From Curculioniphilus buchneri (GTDB lineage Bacteria > Pseudomonadota > Gammaproteobacteria > Enterobacterales > Enterobacteriaceae), in assembly GCF_964275155.1 (NCBI RefSeq), contig NZ_OZ193413.1, forward strand, positions 496,001-560,000: a DNA stretch of 64,000 nt. Direction: 5' to 3'. This document shows, piece after piece, positions 12,721 to 22,895 of this stretch. The notes under the pieces are model-generated. The model searched no databases. It had not been told where the DNA came from and saw only the letters and a program-made list of their open reading frames with translations. The position numbers were made by a program, and so were the translations under genes. The first letter of the stretch is position 1. Each line of letters begins with the position of its first letter.

Positions 12721-13238
12721 CTATATTTTTCCAGTAACGGAGCAATGCATTCTGATGTTAAATATGAGTAAGTGTCTTCATCTATCATCATAGTTGGACT
12801 TTTATCACAGTTACCTAAACAGCAAACAGGTAGTAAAGTAAATCGGTTATCTGGTGTAGTTTGCCCTGGTTTGATGCTTAACAATTTTTCAAGTGTAGCT
12901 TGAATGTTTTGATAACCAGTGATGTAGCAAACAATGCTGTCGCAGAATCGAATAATATGGCGCCCAACTGGAGTACGAAATATTTGACTATAGAACGTAG
13001 CTACGCCTTCAACATCACTATTAGAAATACCAAGTATTTGTGCAATAGCTTCAATGGCGTCGTCTGGCACCCAACCATATTGTCTTTGAACTATTTTTAA
13101 TGCTTCAATGGAAATACTGCGAGCATCTTCATAATAGTGCATTTCATGTTTAATAGTTTCTCTTATCTGGGGACTAAGGTTAAACGTTTGATTAGTGTGG
13201 ACATTTTCTTCCACTAAGTTTAGACAATCTCGTTGCAT
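12717..13238 (-). CDS. nuoE: NADH-quinone oxidoreductase subunit E
   Basis: Thioredoxin-fold 2Fe-2S subunit (cluster N1a) of the NADH dehydrogenase module. The product is 173 residues (E. coli 166). The four cluster cysteines are visible as CDSIVC and CCLGNC. The N-terminus is somewhat longer than in E. coli and variable. It lies three bases after nuoCD and overlaps nuoF, so the three are likely translated together. Confidence 0.97.
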   Translation of the reverse strand: MQRDCLNLVEENVHTNQTFNLSPQIRETIKHEMHYYEDARSISIEALKIVQRQYGWVPDDAIEAIAQILGISNSDVEGVATFYSQIFRTPVGRHIIRFCDSIVCYITGYQNIQATLEKLLSIKPGQTTPDNRFTLLPVCCLGNCDKSPTMMIDEDTYSYLTSECIAPLLEKYR

Positions 13239-13241
13239 AGT

Positions 13242-15038
13242 TTAGCGATCCACATCTGACATAACAAAATCAATACTGCCCAAATATACAATTAAATCTG
13301 ACACCAAGCTTCCACGAATAACAGAAGGAATTTGTTGTAAATGAGGAAAACTAGGCGTACGGATACGTGTTCTATAGCTCATTGTACTACCATCGCTAAT
13401 TAAATAATAACTGTTTATACCTTTAGTAGCTTCAATCATTTGAAACGACTCATTAGCTGGCATTATCGGTCCCCAAGATACTTGTAGAAAATGCGTAATA
13501 AGTGTTTCAATATGCCGCATTGTTCGTTCTTTTGGTGGTGGTGTAGTCAATGGATGATCAGCTTTAAAAGGACCTGATGGCATGTGTTTTAAACATTGCT
13601 TTAAAATAAACATACTTTGCCGTATCTCTTCAACCTTCAGCATTATCCTGCTATAGCAATCACTAATGCCATTACCTGTTGGGATCTCAAAGTCAAAGTT
13701 CTCATATCCAGAATATGGTCTCCATTTTCGTACATCAAAACTAACGCCGGTTGCACGTAATGCAGCACCAGTAACACCCCACTCTAATGCTTCTTTAATA
13801 CCATAGGTTGCGATACCTTCAGCTCGTCCCCGAAGTATGCTATTTCTTAATGCTGTTTTCACGTAAAAGTCTAACCGCTTGGGTAACCAATCAAGTAATT
13901 CACCTAATAAATTTTCCCAACCATGTGGAAGATCATGCGCTACACCACCGATACGAAACCAAGCCGGATGCATACGAAAACCAGTGACAGCTTCGATAAC
14001 GTCATATATTTTTTGACGGTCACTAAAAGCCAAAAAAACTGGCGTCATTCCACCTATATCCTGTATATAGGTACTGATGTATAATAGATGGCTATTAATT
14101 CGGAATAGTTCAGATAACATTACACGAATCACATTGACCTTCTCGGGTACCTTTATACCCGCTAGTTTTTCGACTGCCAATATATAAGGCATTTCGTTAA
14201 CACAGCCACCAAGATATTCAATTCGGTCAGTATAAGGAATATAACTATGCCAAGATTGGCGTTCACCCATCTTTTCAGCACCACGGTGATGGTATCCTAT
14301 GTCAGGTACACAATCGATAATTTCCTCACCATCTAGTTGTAGAATAATTCGAAAAGCGCCATGTACGGAAGGATGATTTGGTCCCATGTTAAGAAACATA
14401 AAATCTTCTTGTGTAGTACCTCGTGTCATTCCCCATTCTTCTGGTTTAAAAGTTAACCCTTCCATTTCTAAATCTTCTTTTGTTTTAGTAAGTAGAAATG
14501 GCTTAAATTCAGTCGCACGAGCTGGATAATCCTTACGTAGTGGATGACCTTCCCAATTTTTTGGCATTAAAATTCGCGTAAGATGTGGATGACCATCGAA
14601 AGTAATTCCAAACATCTCCCAAGTTTCTCGTTCATACCAATTAGCATTGGGAAAAATTTTAGTCGCTGTTGGTATTAATAAATCATTTTTCCACAATGCT
14701 ATTTTTAGCATGATATCATGATTGCGATCGATGGAAATCAGATGATAAAATACAGTAAAATCAGCTAATGGCAATCCTTGACGGTGAATACGCATACGTT
14801 CGTCAATACCGTGTAGGTCATACAGCATGGAGTAAGGTCTAAAGAGCGTTTTTAAAAAGGACAGAACGTCTAGAAGTAAGTCACGTTTTAACCATAATAC
14901 AGGAATACCGAGTCGAGTTGACTGCAGTGTAAAAGAATCCGATGTAAAATGATTACATAACTCATTGATTATAGGATCATCTGCATGATCTCGTGTTTGC
15001 CAAATTGGCTGGGAAATATTTTTTGTTATCTCCACCAT
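13242..15038 (-). CDS. nuoC: NADH-quinone oxidoreductase fused subunit C/D
   Basis: Fused NuoC-NuoD of the connecting module. The D part forms the quinone-reduction site with NuoB. The C domain occupies about residues 1-190 ([19 protein letters not shown]) and the D domain the rest ([12 protein letters not shown], with the quinone-site His region). The fusion is typical of Enterobacterales. I chose ATG 15038: it has a TAGGT seven bases upstream, gives 598 residues (E. coli 596-600) and matches the family N-terminus. An upstream ATG at 15080 lacks a ribosome-binding site. Confidence 0.96.
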   Translation of the reverse strand: MVEITKNISQPIWQTRDHADDPIINELCNHFTSDSFTLQSTRLGIPVLWLKRDLLLDVLSFLKTLFRPYSMLYDLHGIDERMRIHRQGLPLADFTVFYHLISIDRNHDIMLKIALWKNDLLIPTATKIFPNANWYERETWEMFGITFDGHPHLTRILMPKNWEGHPLRKDYPARATEFKPFLLTKTKEDLEMEGLTFKPEEWGMTRGTTQEDFMFLNMGPNHPSVHGAFRIILQLDGEEIIDCVPDIGYHHRGAEKMGERQSWHSYIPYTDRIEYLGGCVNEMPYILAVEKLAGIKVPEKVNVIRVMLSELFRINSHLLYISTYIQDIGGMTPVFLAFSDRQKIYDVIEAVTGFRMHPAWFRIGGVAHDLPHGWENLLGELLDWLPKRLDFYVKTALRNSILRGRAEGIATYGIKEALEWGVTGAALRATGVSFDVRKWRPYSGYENFDFEIPTGNGISDCYSRIMLKVEEIRQSMFILKQCLKHMPSGPFKADHPLTTPPPKERTMRHIETLITHFLQVSWGPIMPANESFQMIEATKGINSYYLISDGSTMSYRTRIRTPSFPHLQQIPSVIRGSLVSDLIVYLGSIDFVMSDVDR

Positions 15039-15133
15039 AGTTATACCTACTACATTTTGAGTGCACTGAATATCTTCCATTGATTAATGTAAAATAGTTT
15101 CATGGATTCACAAAGATAATCTGTATTTAAATA

Positions 15134-15808
15134 CTAAATTTCTTCTGGAGTACGTAAATAGGTAGCGGCAATACGTTCATTGTGTTTACGTTGACGCTCT
15201 GATTGCATATTAGCACGATAAACACCTTGATCCCCTACTATCCAAGATAATGGGCGACGCTCCCTTTTAATGGATTCTTTTAATAATAATAACGCTTGAA
15301 TATAGGCTTCAGGACGTGGGGGACAACCAGGAATATATATATCGACCGGCAAAAACTTATCTACCCCCTGTACCACAGAATAAATATCATACATTCCTCC
15401 GGAGTTGGCACATGCCCCCATAGAAATCACCCATTTCGGTTCTAACATTTGATCGTATAAACGTTGTATTACTGGAGCCATTTTAATAAATGGTGTACCA
15501 GCGATGACTATAAAATCTGCTTGTCGAGGAGAAGCACGGATGACCTCGGATCCAAAACGTGCAACATCGTGAACGGCGGTAAAAGCAGTAGTCATCTCGA
15601 CATAACAACATGATAGTCCAAAGTTGTAAGGCCAAAGAGAATTTCCGCGACCCCAATTTACTGCATTGTGTAATGCATGTTTAAGTTTACCAAGATAGAA
15701 GTGACGTTGTATGTATTGATCTAGCGGATCACTTACAACTTTCTTTTTTTTTAGAGGATAAATTTCATGTCCACTATCTGGTTCTGCTTGTGTTAGGGTA
15801 TAGTCCAA
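15134..15808 (-). CDS. nuoB: NADH-quinone oxidoreductase subunit B
   Basis: Carries the terminal cluster N2 that reduces quinone. The product is 224 residues (E. coli 220). N2 ligands are visible as the tandem Cys in GLSCCYVEM, the Cys of [10 protein letters not shown] and the Cys of [10 protein letters not shown]. No ATG exists at the 5' end. The frame opens with GTG at 15820, but TTG at 15808 has GAGG just upstream and matches the family start (LDYTL), so I prefer the TTG start. It lies between nuoA (17 bases) and nuoCD (95 bases). Confidence 0.95.
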   Translation of the reverse strand: MDYTLTQAEPDSGHEIYPLKKKKVVSDPLDQYIQRHFYLGKLKHALHNAVNWGRGNSLWPYNFGLSCCYVEMTTAFTAVHDVARFGSEVIRASPRQADFIVIAGTPFIKMAPVIQRLYDQMLEPKWVISMGACANSGGMYDIYSVVQGVDKFLPVDIYIPGCPPRPEAYIQALLLLKESIKRERRPLSWIVGDQGVYRANMQSERQRKHNERIAATYLRTPEEI

Positions 15809-15825
15809 TTTATACCTCACTTTTT

Positions 15826-16254
15826 TTATCTATAATGGGATTTTTTGACTATTGAGTCAACTCTATTCAATCGATTTAACCGCTTTGGTGTCCAAAGAAG
15901 AGCACCACTACGTACAAGATACATTAAACTTATTAATAGAATAAATATGAAAATGCTCATTTCAACTAATCCTAACCATCCTGCTTCTCGTATAACGATG
16001 GACCAGGCATAAAGATAAAGAGCCTCAATATCAAATATGACAAAACACATTGCAACTAGATAAAATTTAGCTGAAAATCGTAATTTCGCCGTTCCAACTG
16101 CATTAACTCCAGATTCAAAAGGAATATTTTTAGATCTTGCCCAAGATCGACCACCTAATAAAAAACCACTAATTAGCATAAAGGTGCATAACGAAAAAGC
16201 GCCGAAACAAAATGCGGCAAATCCCCAACAATGCGAAGTGTGTTCAATAGTCAT
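15826..16254 (-). CDS. nuoA: NADH-quinone oxidoreductase subunit A
   Basis: First gene of the operon; a three-helix membrane subunit next to NuoH and NuoJ at the quinone chamber. From ATG 16254 ([10 protein letters not shown]) the product is 142 residues, against 147 in E. coli. The frame extends upstream to 16368, but those 38 residues have no family match. Conserved segments [16 protein letters not shown] and [21 protein letters not shown] include the loop residues lining the quinone cavity. No strong Shine-Dalgarno is seen before this ATG. Confidence 0.95.
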   Translation of the reverse strand: MTIEHTSHCWGFAAFCFGAFSLCTFMLISGFLLGGRSWARSKNIPFESGVNAVGTAKLRFSAKFYLVAMCFVIFDIEALYLYAWSIVIREAGWLGLVEMSIFIFILLISLMYLVRSGALLWTPKRLNRLNRVDSIVKKSHYR

Positions 16255-17003
16255 TAAGATTACTCGTTTTATTAATGGAAATTCATAGATTTTTGTAAAA
16301 ATGAGTAAATTTGTGTATTGTGTCGATTTATAGAAAATACAAACTATATAATTGTTAAAAACATACATCTCTATAATTTATCATTATATTCCTTTATAGG
16401 AATATCTGTCAACTCATAGCCCATACATCTATGATGTTCATTTATCATCATTACAGAAAACAAAAAAATAGGTTCTTACAATTAGTTAGAGAAATCGAAG
16501 ATTATAATAAATAATTTACTTAATTTGATAAATATGATATTTTCAATAATAATTTTAAAATCATTAAGTTATGAAATACATTGCTTATTCAATAACTTTT
16601 TATTTATAGATATTACAGTAAATAGTGGTATTAACATTTGATTATAAATTACACTAGCTTTTTAACTGATCCAAATATACCAAAAATTGGTGTAAATTAG
16701 CATGCATCACTAAATAGATCTTATTAGTAAATATACTTGTGTGAAATATAAGGTTTCATTTATTCAGTTATGATAGATATAAATCTTTATATTCTTGGAA
16801 AACTAATCAAAATATGTTTTATAAAATTGTGTCATATTATATGAAATATAATAGTATTTAGGGTAATGATTATGAGTGATTTTAGTAATGGTATATATGA
16901 TGATATAGCAAATTTCAATAATATTTTGATTACTATCAACTCGTATTGAATTTCATGAAATCTTGATTTCAACCGTTATTTCAATGTTGTACTGAGATTA
17001 GTA

Positions 17004-17042
17004 GTGGTACCACATAGTCTCTAGACTAAATCTAGAGATTAT
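17004..17042. promoter_or_regulatory. Adjacent palindrome and 12-bp hairpin upstream of nuoA
   Basis: A perfect 10-base palindrome GTGGTACCAC (17004-17013) abuts a hairpin with 12-bp arms at 17014-17025 and 17031-17042 (core TCTCTAGA/TCTAGAGA, one G.T pair, loop CTAAA). It is richer in G+C than the surrounding spacer. No U-tract follows, so it is not an ordinary terminator. It could be a regulator site or RNA structure of the long nuo upstream region; the function is unknown. Confidence 0.4.
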
Positions 17043-17365
17043 ATCTTATATGAGAAAAGTAACAGATCAAAAATAATCCATTTTCAAATGTTAATTATAT
17101 ACCATTTACCATTAAGTAAATCACTTACTTTTTTATCCAACATCATCAAATATCTATATCGATATGATCTAAAAAAATGAATTTATTTATTCCACTATAT
17201 ACCGGTAATATACGTAACATCGTTAATAAATTATTGAAGTATACTGTATATTTTGAAGTAAACAATGAATTAATCTATTCCAGTTAGCTTTCACGCTAAA
17301 TATTTTATTTACTACGGTGTTGTACTTTATATTCAAATAGTAATTTTGCAGTCAGATATTATTAA

Positions 17366-17388
17366 GAAAAAGATAACGTGAGTTATCT
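17366..17388 (-). terminator. Intrinsic terminator-like hairpin, possibly of lost lrhA
   Basis: Read on the minus strand, a 7-bp stem (AGATAAC/GTTATCT, 4-base loop TCAC) runs directly into five Ts. No gene now lies immediately upstream on this strand, but the 1.2 kb between here and alaA is about the size of lrhA, so it may be the surviving lrhA terminator. Confidence 0.45.
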
Positions 17389-18579
17389 GTTTTGTTTTGA
17401 AGCTGTAGTTTTCAATCTACAATATCGTTAAATACAATCAAAATTTAATCGTCTTGATAACGATGAAATGCCAAATTTAAATAATTCAAACAATTAAGTG
17501 TCTTTTAAAAGCTAACTTCGATTTTAATTAATAAAAATATTTGTTTGTAACTAATTTTAATTATATGATCAATTTTATTTATTATATCTATTTGTTTATG
17601 TGACATTTATGTCAAATGCTGAAGCGTATGGTACGAAATAGGCATACAATTAGAGGCAAAATACTCCTAACAGACCAACAGTAAAAATGAACTAATGTAT
17701 ACTGGTTACAACTTACCTTGATCATTTTACCTTGATCATTATTTTATATTATATATAGCAGTACTTTTTTATATAGGAATATCTGCGTTTACTTTATTTA
17801 TCATTATATAATTCAGAATTATTTTACTATTAATTAACCGCATACAATGTTGTCTTCGATATTTTGTGTAAAAGTCATATTTACTTTCATTTCTTAAGTA
17901 ATTTTATTGCATTTATTTCTAAAAATTTAAAATCGTTTTGAAAATATTATCATTAAATGTCTGTAATAATTAGTTAAAAGTTCATAAGCACTATTATGAT
18001 GCTATGATCAATTTTATTTCTAATAATATTTTAGTTTATCTGCGCCTTAACTGATGTAAACTAATATCATGGTTTAGTTCTTATGTAGTGAAAATCGATG
18101 TACAAATAATAACTTCATTGTGAATATCCAATCATATTTACTTAAAACAATCAAAAGTGAAATCACGTATAAAAATTATTATGCAATATCTATTATATCT
18201 TGAAAAATTCTTTCACATTAATAATGTACATCTACATATGATAGCCCTCATTAGTTGGAATGTAACGCTACAGCTAACATATTTTATATTATCACTATAC
18301 ATCCTAATTTATTTGTTGTATACCTTAATTGAAGAAAATGAATTTAACATAATTAATTCTATTAGATTATATTTTATAAAAAATGAATAATAAAACGAAC
18401 ATTTGAATAGTATTCAATATAATATTGAGTAAACATTTTGAGATAATTAGTCCATATATTTTAAAAAAAGATCTTCGTGCATGTAGTTTTTTCTTCAAAA
18501 ATATTGAAATAAGAGTATATTATTCAATTGTTACATATCCACAATGAGAATATGCTCATCTGGAAAAAGGATTGATATA

Positions 18580-19794
18580 TTGGTTGCATCCGTCAACAAA
18601 TCTAGCAAACTCAATAATGTCTCTTATGATATTCGTGGCCCACTCCTGAAAGAAGTCAAGCGCCTAGAAGAACAGGGGCATAAGGTTCTTAAATTAAATA
18701 TCGGAAATCCAGCATCATTTGGTTTTCAAGTTCCAGAGGACATACTAATGGCAGTCATTCAGAATTTGCCTATATCTCATGGATATAGCGATTCTAAAGG
18801 ACTATATGCTGCACGTAATGCCATAATGCAGTACTATCGGATGAAGGATGTCCGTGACTTTACTGTAGAAGATGTCTACATAGGAAATGGTGTGTCTGAT
18901 CTTATCATGCAATCCATGCAAGCGTTCATAAATAATGATGATGAAATATTAGTACCTGCACCAGATTATCCATTATGGACAGCAGCTGTCTCTCTCGCTG
19001 GTGGAAATGCTGTGCATTATCTGTGTGATGAAGAAGCAAATTGGTTTCCGGATCTAGACGATATCCGTCAAAAAATTACGATCCGTACTCGAGGACTTAT
19101 AATAATAAATCCAAATAATCCAACAGGGGCAGTTTATAGTAAAGAAATATTATTGTCGTTAATTGAGATTGCGCGACAAAATAATTTAATTATTTTCTCA
19201 GACGAGATTTATGATAAAATCTTATATGATGATGCTCATCATTACTCTATTGCCGAATTAGCACCGGATTTATTTACTGTTACCTTCAATGGTCTTTCAA
19301 AGACCTATAGAGTTGCAGGATTCCGTCAAGGTTGGATGGTGCTTAACGGACCAAAAAAGCATGCTAAAAGTTACATTGAAGGATTAGAAACATTAGCATC
19401 AATGCGTCTGTGTGCTAACGTGCCAATGCAATATGCCATTCAGGCTGCTTTAAAAGATCAAAGCATCAAAGTACTTGTCCGACCCGGAGGACGGCTCTAT
19501 ACGCAACGTAGCCGAGCTTGGGAGCTTCTTAATAATATTCCCGGCATATCGTGCGTTAAGCCAAAAGGTGCATTGTATATGTTTCCACGTTGTGATGTTA
19601 AACACTTTAATATTGTTGACGATAAACAATTAGTACAACACTTACTATTACAGGAAAAAGTACTTCTAGTGCAAGGCACTGCTTTTAATTGGCCATGGCC
19701 TGATCACTTACGTATAGTAATCTTACCTCACACCGATGAATTAGAAATTGCTATCATGAAATTTGGTAAATTTATGCAATACTATCATCAATAA
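18580..19794 (+). CDS. alaA: Glutamate-pyruvate aminotransferase AlaA
   Basis: PLP-dependent fold-type I aminotransferase that makes alanine from pyruvate and glutamate in the cytoplasm (formerly YfbQ). The sequence matches E. coli AlaA along its whole length (DIRGPLLKEVKRLEEQG, LNIGNPA, PNNPTGAVYS). The PLP lysine is in NGLSKTYRVAGFRQGW at about residue 240, and the Arg binding the substrate carboxylate is near the C-terminus (HLRIV). The open frame begins at ATG 18544, but that has no ribosome-binding site. TTG 18580 follows AAGG after 9 bases and gives 404 residues (E. coli 405), so I prefer it. Confidence 0.93.
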   Translation: MVASVNKSSKLNNVSYDIRGPLLKEVKRLEEQGHKVLKLNIGNPASFGFQVPEDILMAVIQNLPISHGYSDSKGLYAARNAIMQYYRMKDVRDFTVEDVYIGNGVSDLIMQSMQAFINNDDEILVPAPDYPLWTAAVSLAGGNAVHYLCDEEANWFPDLDDIRQKITIRTRGLIIINPNNPTGAVYSKEILLSLIEIARQNNLIIFSDEIYDKILYDDAHHYSIAELAPDLFTVTFNGLSKTYRVAGFRQGWMVLNGPKKHAKSYIEGLETLASMRLCANVPMQYAIQAALKDQSIKVLVRPGGRLYTQRSRAWELLNNIPGISCVKPKGALYMFPRCDVKHFNIVDDKQLVQHLLLQEKVLLVQGTAFNWPWPDHLRIVILPHTDELEIAIMKFGKFMQYYHQ

Positions 19795-19844
19795 CTACAT
19801 TGGCTTGTTAATTGATATTTTAAAATATTTTATTTATAATTTCT

Positions 19845-19864
19845 AGAAGGTATATTCTTCTTTT
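19845..19864 (+). terminator. Weak candidate terminator of alaA
   Basis: About 50 bases after the alaA stop: 5-bp stem AGAAG/CTTCT with a 7-base loop, followed by TTT then G. Short stem and short T-run, so uncertain. Confidence 0.35.
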
Positions 19865-20614
19865 GATTGGTATGTTATGCTGGAATTGTGACGTTTATAT
19901 TTCATTAATTTTAATAGATTATTTATGTTAATTTTAGTATGTCTTTGTTTGACTAAGATATTTTAAATAAAATCTGTTATAACGATGCATTAATTATAGC
20001 TGGAATAATGTTGTAGATATTATATAAATTACTTACCACAATTTAGTTAGTATGTATTATGATATAACTTAGATTTTGGATTTTAAAATATTCGTTGCTT
20101 GAGAAAATATTTTTAATAAGTTAGAAACTTGTTATTTGTATTATTAAATATGCTTAATGTGTATATAACAAAAATATTTATCTGACATATTACAATCATA
20201 GTGATTCATTGTTAATGTTAATGAAATCTTAACCTAGCCTAATAAAATAATAAGCGATCCATGTGATGCCATTTGATGAAATGATACTCAAATTTCGAGT
20301 TATCTTATCTATAACTAAACGCCAAATTATTAGTTAAGATTTATTCTTACATTAATAAATTAATTTAAAATATATATGATTTTTAAATATCTTAATTGAT
20401 GATTGACTTATTACTTAAAAAGTAACTTTGTTATATAAAACGGATAAAAAATTCCAAAATATAGACTGTCAATACAATAATTTACTGTAATTATAATACT
20501 AATTAAGCAAAAATTCACTTAATAAAATATAGTGTTTATAATACTGTAATAAATAAATAGTGTGTATAAAATTATAGTTAATAGCCATCAATAATATATT
20601 GTATTTTAATATAT

Positions 20615-20648
20615 ACATATAATATATGATAACATATAATATATGATA
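20615..20648. repeat. Perfect 17-bp tandem duplication
   Basis: Two perfect adjacent copies of a 17-base unit (ACATATAATATATGATA) at 20615-20631 and 20632-20648, in non-coding sequence. This looks like a recent slippage duplication; no function is implied. Confidence 0.8.
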
Positions 20649-20910
20649 TGTGTAAAATGGCTCTTTTAAAACCCCCTTATAATTAATTAGTAATATTGAT
20701 GTCTAATAAATATCAAGATATTGATATTTTATATATTTAATATTTATTAATTAATCAACGCAAATTGAAAATGTTTATTCGCTATTAATATGTTTTAAAT
20801 ATATTGACATCTTTGATTAAGGATCATATAACGAAATAATCGATTATATATTTATAATTAGATGAAAAAATAATTTACGATTTAATCATATCCACAAAGA
20901 CAATACATAT

Positions 20911-20997
20911 CTACTATTGGTCCTACCATTAGTAGGAGATAATTACCTAATGTTATTGCTTTAATAACAATACAATCATAACATTACATTATGATTG
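20911..20997 (-). terminator. Cluster of three hairpins at the recD 3' end
   Basis: Three inverted repeats in a row: 20911-20935 (10 pairs plus one mismatch, loop CCT), 20950-20970 region (TGTTATT/AATAACA) and 20973-20997 (9-bp stem CAATCATAA/TTATGATTG, overlapping the recD stop codon). None has a good T-run on the minus strand, so they may protect or end the recD transcript only loosely. Confidence 0.4.
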
Positions 20998-22875
20998 AAA
21001 CACAGCACTGGCCATCATTCGGTCGATAAGACCGTTGCGTTGTTGGGTTGTAGTGATTATAGCATGTTGTAAAATCTTATCGCTAGAGTAAATTGATAAA
21101 CAGGTACGTGCTCGTATTACCGCAGTATATATTAATTCACGTGTTAAAATTGGTAAGAACTGATTAGGTAATGCAAGCATCGTGTGATCGAATTCTAAAT
21201 TCTGTGAATTATGCACTGTGATCGCAAATGCCGTTTCATGTTTTGGTAAATAATTTCGTTGGAGTATCTTAATATTTCCACTTGGTAGTAAAAAATATAC
21301 ATACTGGGTTTTTTTGATTTCTTCTGATAAAAGAAACAGACCGATATCTCCATTATAAATTCCTAAAGACGGCATACTATCAAGAATAATAATCGGTCGG
21401 CCAGCATAATAATTAGAATGTACCCCATTGGCAGTAGTAAGTAAGTTAGCCTCTCTTAGAGCTTGCTCTATACAACAATTAAGTTCTGTAACTCCAAAGG
21501 GACCGTCGTATAAAGCACATAGTAATCTAAAGCGATTAAAAGTATTTAAGATATTGATTGGCGCAGCATTATGGCGCACTTTTAGTAAGTAGTCCCGATA
21601 ACCATTAACGCAATCTTGTATCATTGTCTGATATTCTAATATTTCATTATCCAATATATTCTTTATCTTTACTACTTCACTTGATTTTAATAATGCCAGA
21701 CTATCGGTAATATTACCAATTTTGATCATATTAGCTAATCGATAGATATCAGAACATTGCTTAAAACGATAGTTTTTACGTAATAAACATATACTGTCAG
21801 CAATACTATAATTACCATCATTTCTACCAGCAGGTAATGTAAACCCAGTCATCAACTGCAATTCTTCTCGTTTTTCTGTGCTATAACCTGTTTTAGAAAA
21901 TTGACAAATATCACCCAACATAGAACCTATGTTGATTGAGGATAATTGGCAACAATCACCTATCAAAATCAGCCGAGTTTGACACGATAATTTCATGATT
22001 AAACGTGCCATCATTGATAAATCAATCATCGATGCCTGATTAATAATCAATACATCTAAATTAGTTAGATACCCATGCCGAAATTGCATATACTGATTAT
22101 TATTGGATTGTTTTCCAAATAAATGACGGAAAGTTATCGTTTCATATAATAACTGTTGTTTCTTTTTTTCCGGCAGTTTAAGTTGTTGTAACTCTATGTC
22201 TAAAAATTCATTTAAACGTGCTGCTGCTCTGCTGGTAGGAGCGGCCAGTATTACACGTAATTGAATTTTATCATCATTTAGTGCAGCCAGTACTGCTAGT
22301 AATTTTGCTATAATAAAAGTTTTACCAGTACCAGGCCCACCGGAAATTAGAGACACTGAACGTGTAATAGAAATCGCTACAGCAATTTTCTGCCAATTAA
22401 TATCAGAACTATTACTAGGGAAATATTCATCTAATATCACAGCAATTTTATTTTTTGAAGTGTTTACGGGATAAGGTTTTATTTGGTGAAAAAATTGTGC
22501 CACTATGTATTCATCATGCCACATACGTTGTAAATAAAGACGCTGATTATCTAAAACTAATGGCGTAGGACGAGTGCCGTCGCTAACTGTCGATGATGCC
22601 GCTAACAGTAATTTCTGCCATTGCTTAGGTGATGATGGACTACCGGCTTTGTTCCATGCCTTTTCTGCTAATATAGGGCACTGATTATCAAATAAATAAA
22701 TTGGAGTGAGACATTCTAGAGGTAGGTATGCATAACCATTACCAACATACACACTCAAACAAGCGCTTGCAAGCATTAATGCTGGTTCAAAAGGTTTGGC
22801 TATCATGTAAGCAAAATGGATATCCAATGATCGACATAGACGTAATTGTTTAGCGGTAATAAGAATATCTTTCAT
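20989..22875 (-). CDS. recD: RecBCD subunit RecD, helicase motifs degraded
   Basis: 5'-3' helicase subunit of the RecBCD double-strand-end nuclease, 628 residues (E. coli 608), open throughout. Walker A GGPGTGKT (179-186) and motif III GDCCQL (307-311) are intact. But the Walker B segment reads VLIINQASMIDL, with Asn279-Gln280 (codons at 22036-22041) where the family has Asp-Glu. Motif V reads TVHNSQNLEF (family TVHKSQGxEF), and motif VI reads YTAVIRAR (family YTAVTRAR). DE-to-NQ changes normally abolish ATP hydrolysis, so the protein is probably a structural subunit without motor activity. It lies 20 bases after recB. Confidence 0.93.
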   Translation of the reverse strand: MKDILITAKQLRLCRSLDIHFAYMIAKPFEPALMLASACLSVYVGNGYAYLPLECLTPIYLFDNQCPILAEKAWNKAGSPSSPKQWQKLLLAASSTVSDGTRPTPLVLDNQRLYLQRMWHDEYIVAQFFHQIKPYPVNTSKNKIAVILDEYFPSNSSDINWQKIAVAISITRSVSLISGGPGTGKTFIIAKLLAVLAALNDDKIQLRVILAAPTSRAAARLNEFLDIELQQLKLPEKKKQQLLYETITFRHLFGKQSNNNQYMQFRHGYLTNLDVLIINQASMIDLSMMARLIMKLSCQTRLILIGDCCQLSSINIGSMLGDICQFSKTGYSTEKREELQLMTGFTLPAGRNDGNYSIADSICLLRKNYRFKQCSDIYRLANMIKIGNITDSLALLKSSEVVKIKNILDNEILEYQTMIQDCVNGYRDYLLKVRHNAAPINILNTFNRFRLLCALYDGPFGVTELNCCIEQALREANLLTTANGVHSNYYAGRPIIILDSMPSLGIYNGDIGLFLLSEEIKKTQYVYFLLPSGNIKILQRNYLPKHETAFAITVHNSQNLEFDHTMLALPNQFLPILTRELIYTAVIRARTCLSIYSSDKILQHAIITTTQQRNGLIDRMMASAVFQS

Positions 22876-22895
22876 TTCTAAATTTTCTGTTGTTA

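Larger units (their letters stand above)
16255..18579. other. Eroded spacer between nuoA and alaA (former lrhA)
   Basis: About 2.3 kb of AT-rich sequence without a convincing gene. In E. coli, lrhA, a LysR-type regulator transcribed like nuo, lies exactly here, so this is probably its ghost; I could not align any LrhA segment. A 77-codon frame at 18157-18390 (+) looks random. It contains a minus-strand terminator-like hairpin near 17366-17388, a strong structured element at 17004-17042 and a perfect 14-base tandem duplication at 17713-17740. Confidence 0.6.
19795..20988. other. AT-rich spacer between alaA and recD
   Basis: Convergent spacer with no gene I can support on either strand. It contains a candidate alaA terminator just downstream of the stop codon, a perfect 17-base two-copy tandem duplication at 20615-20648 and a group of three hairpins at 20911-20997 beside the recD stop. 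alaA and recD are not neighbours in E. coli, so a rearrangement joint lies in or near this stretch. Confidence 0.6.

Noticed and set aside
18157..18390. 77-codon plus-strand frame upstream of alaA
   Set aside because: Low-complexity hydrophobic sequence rich in Ile, Leu and Tyr, no family resemblance, no good ribosome-binding site; expected by chance in AT-rich DNA.
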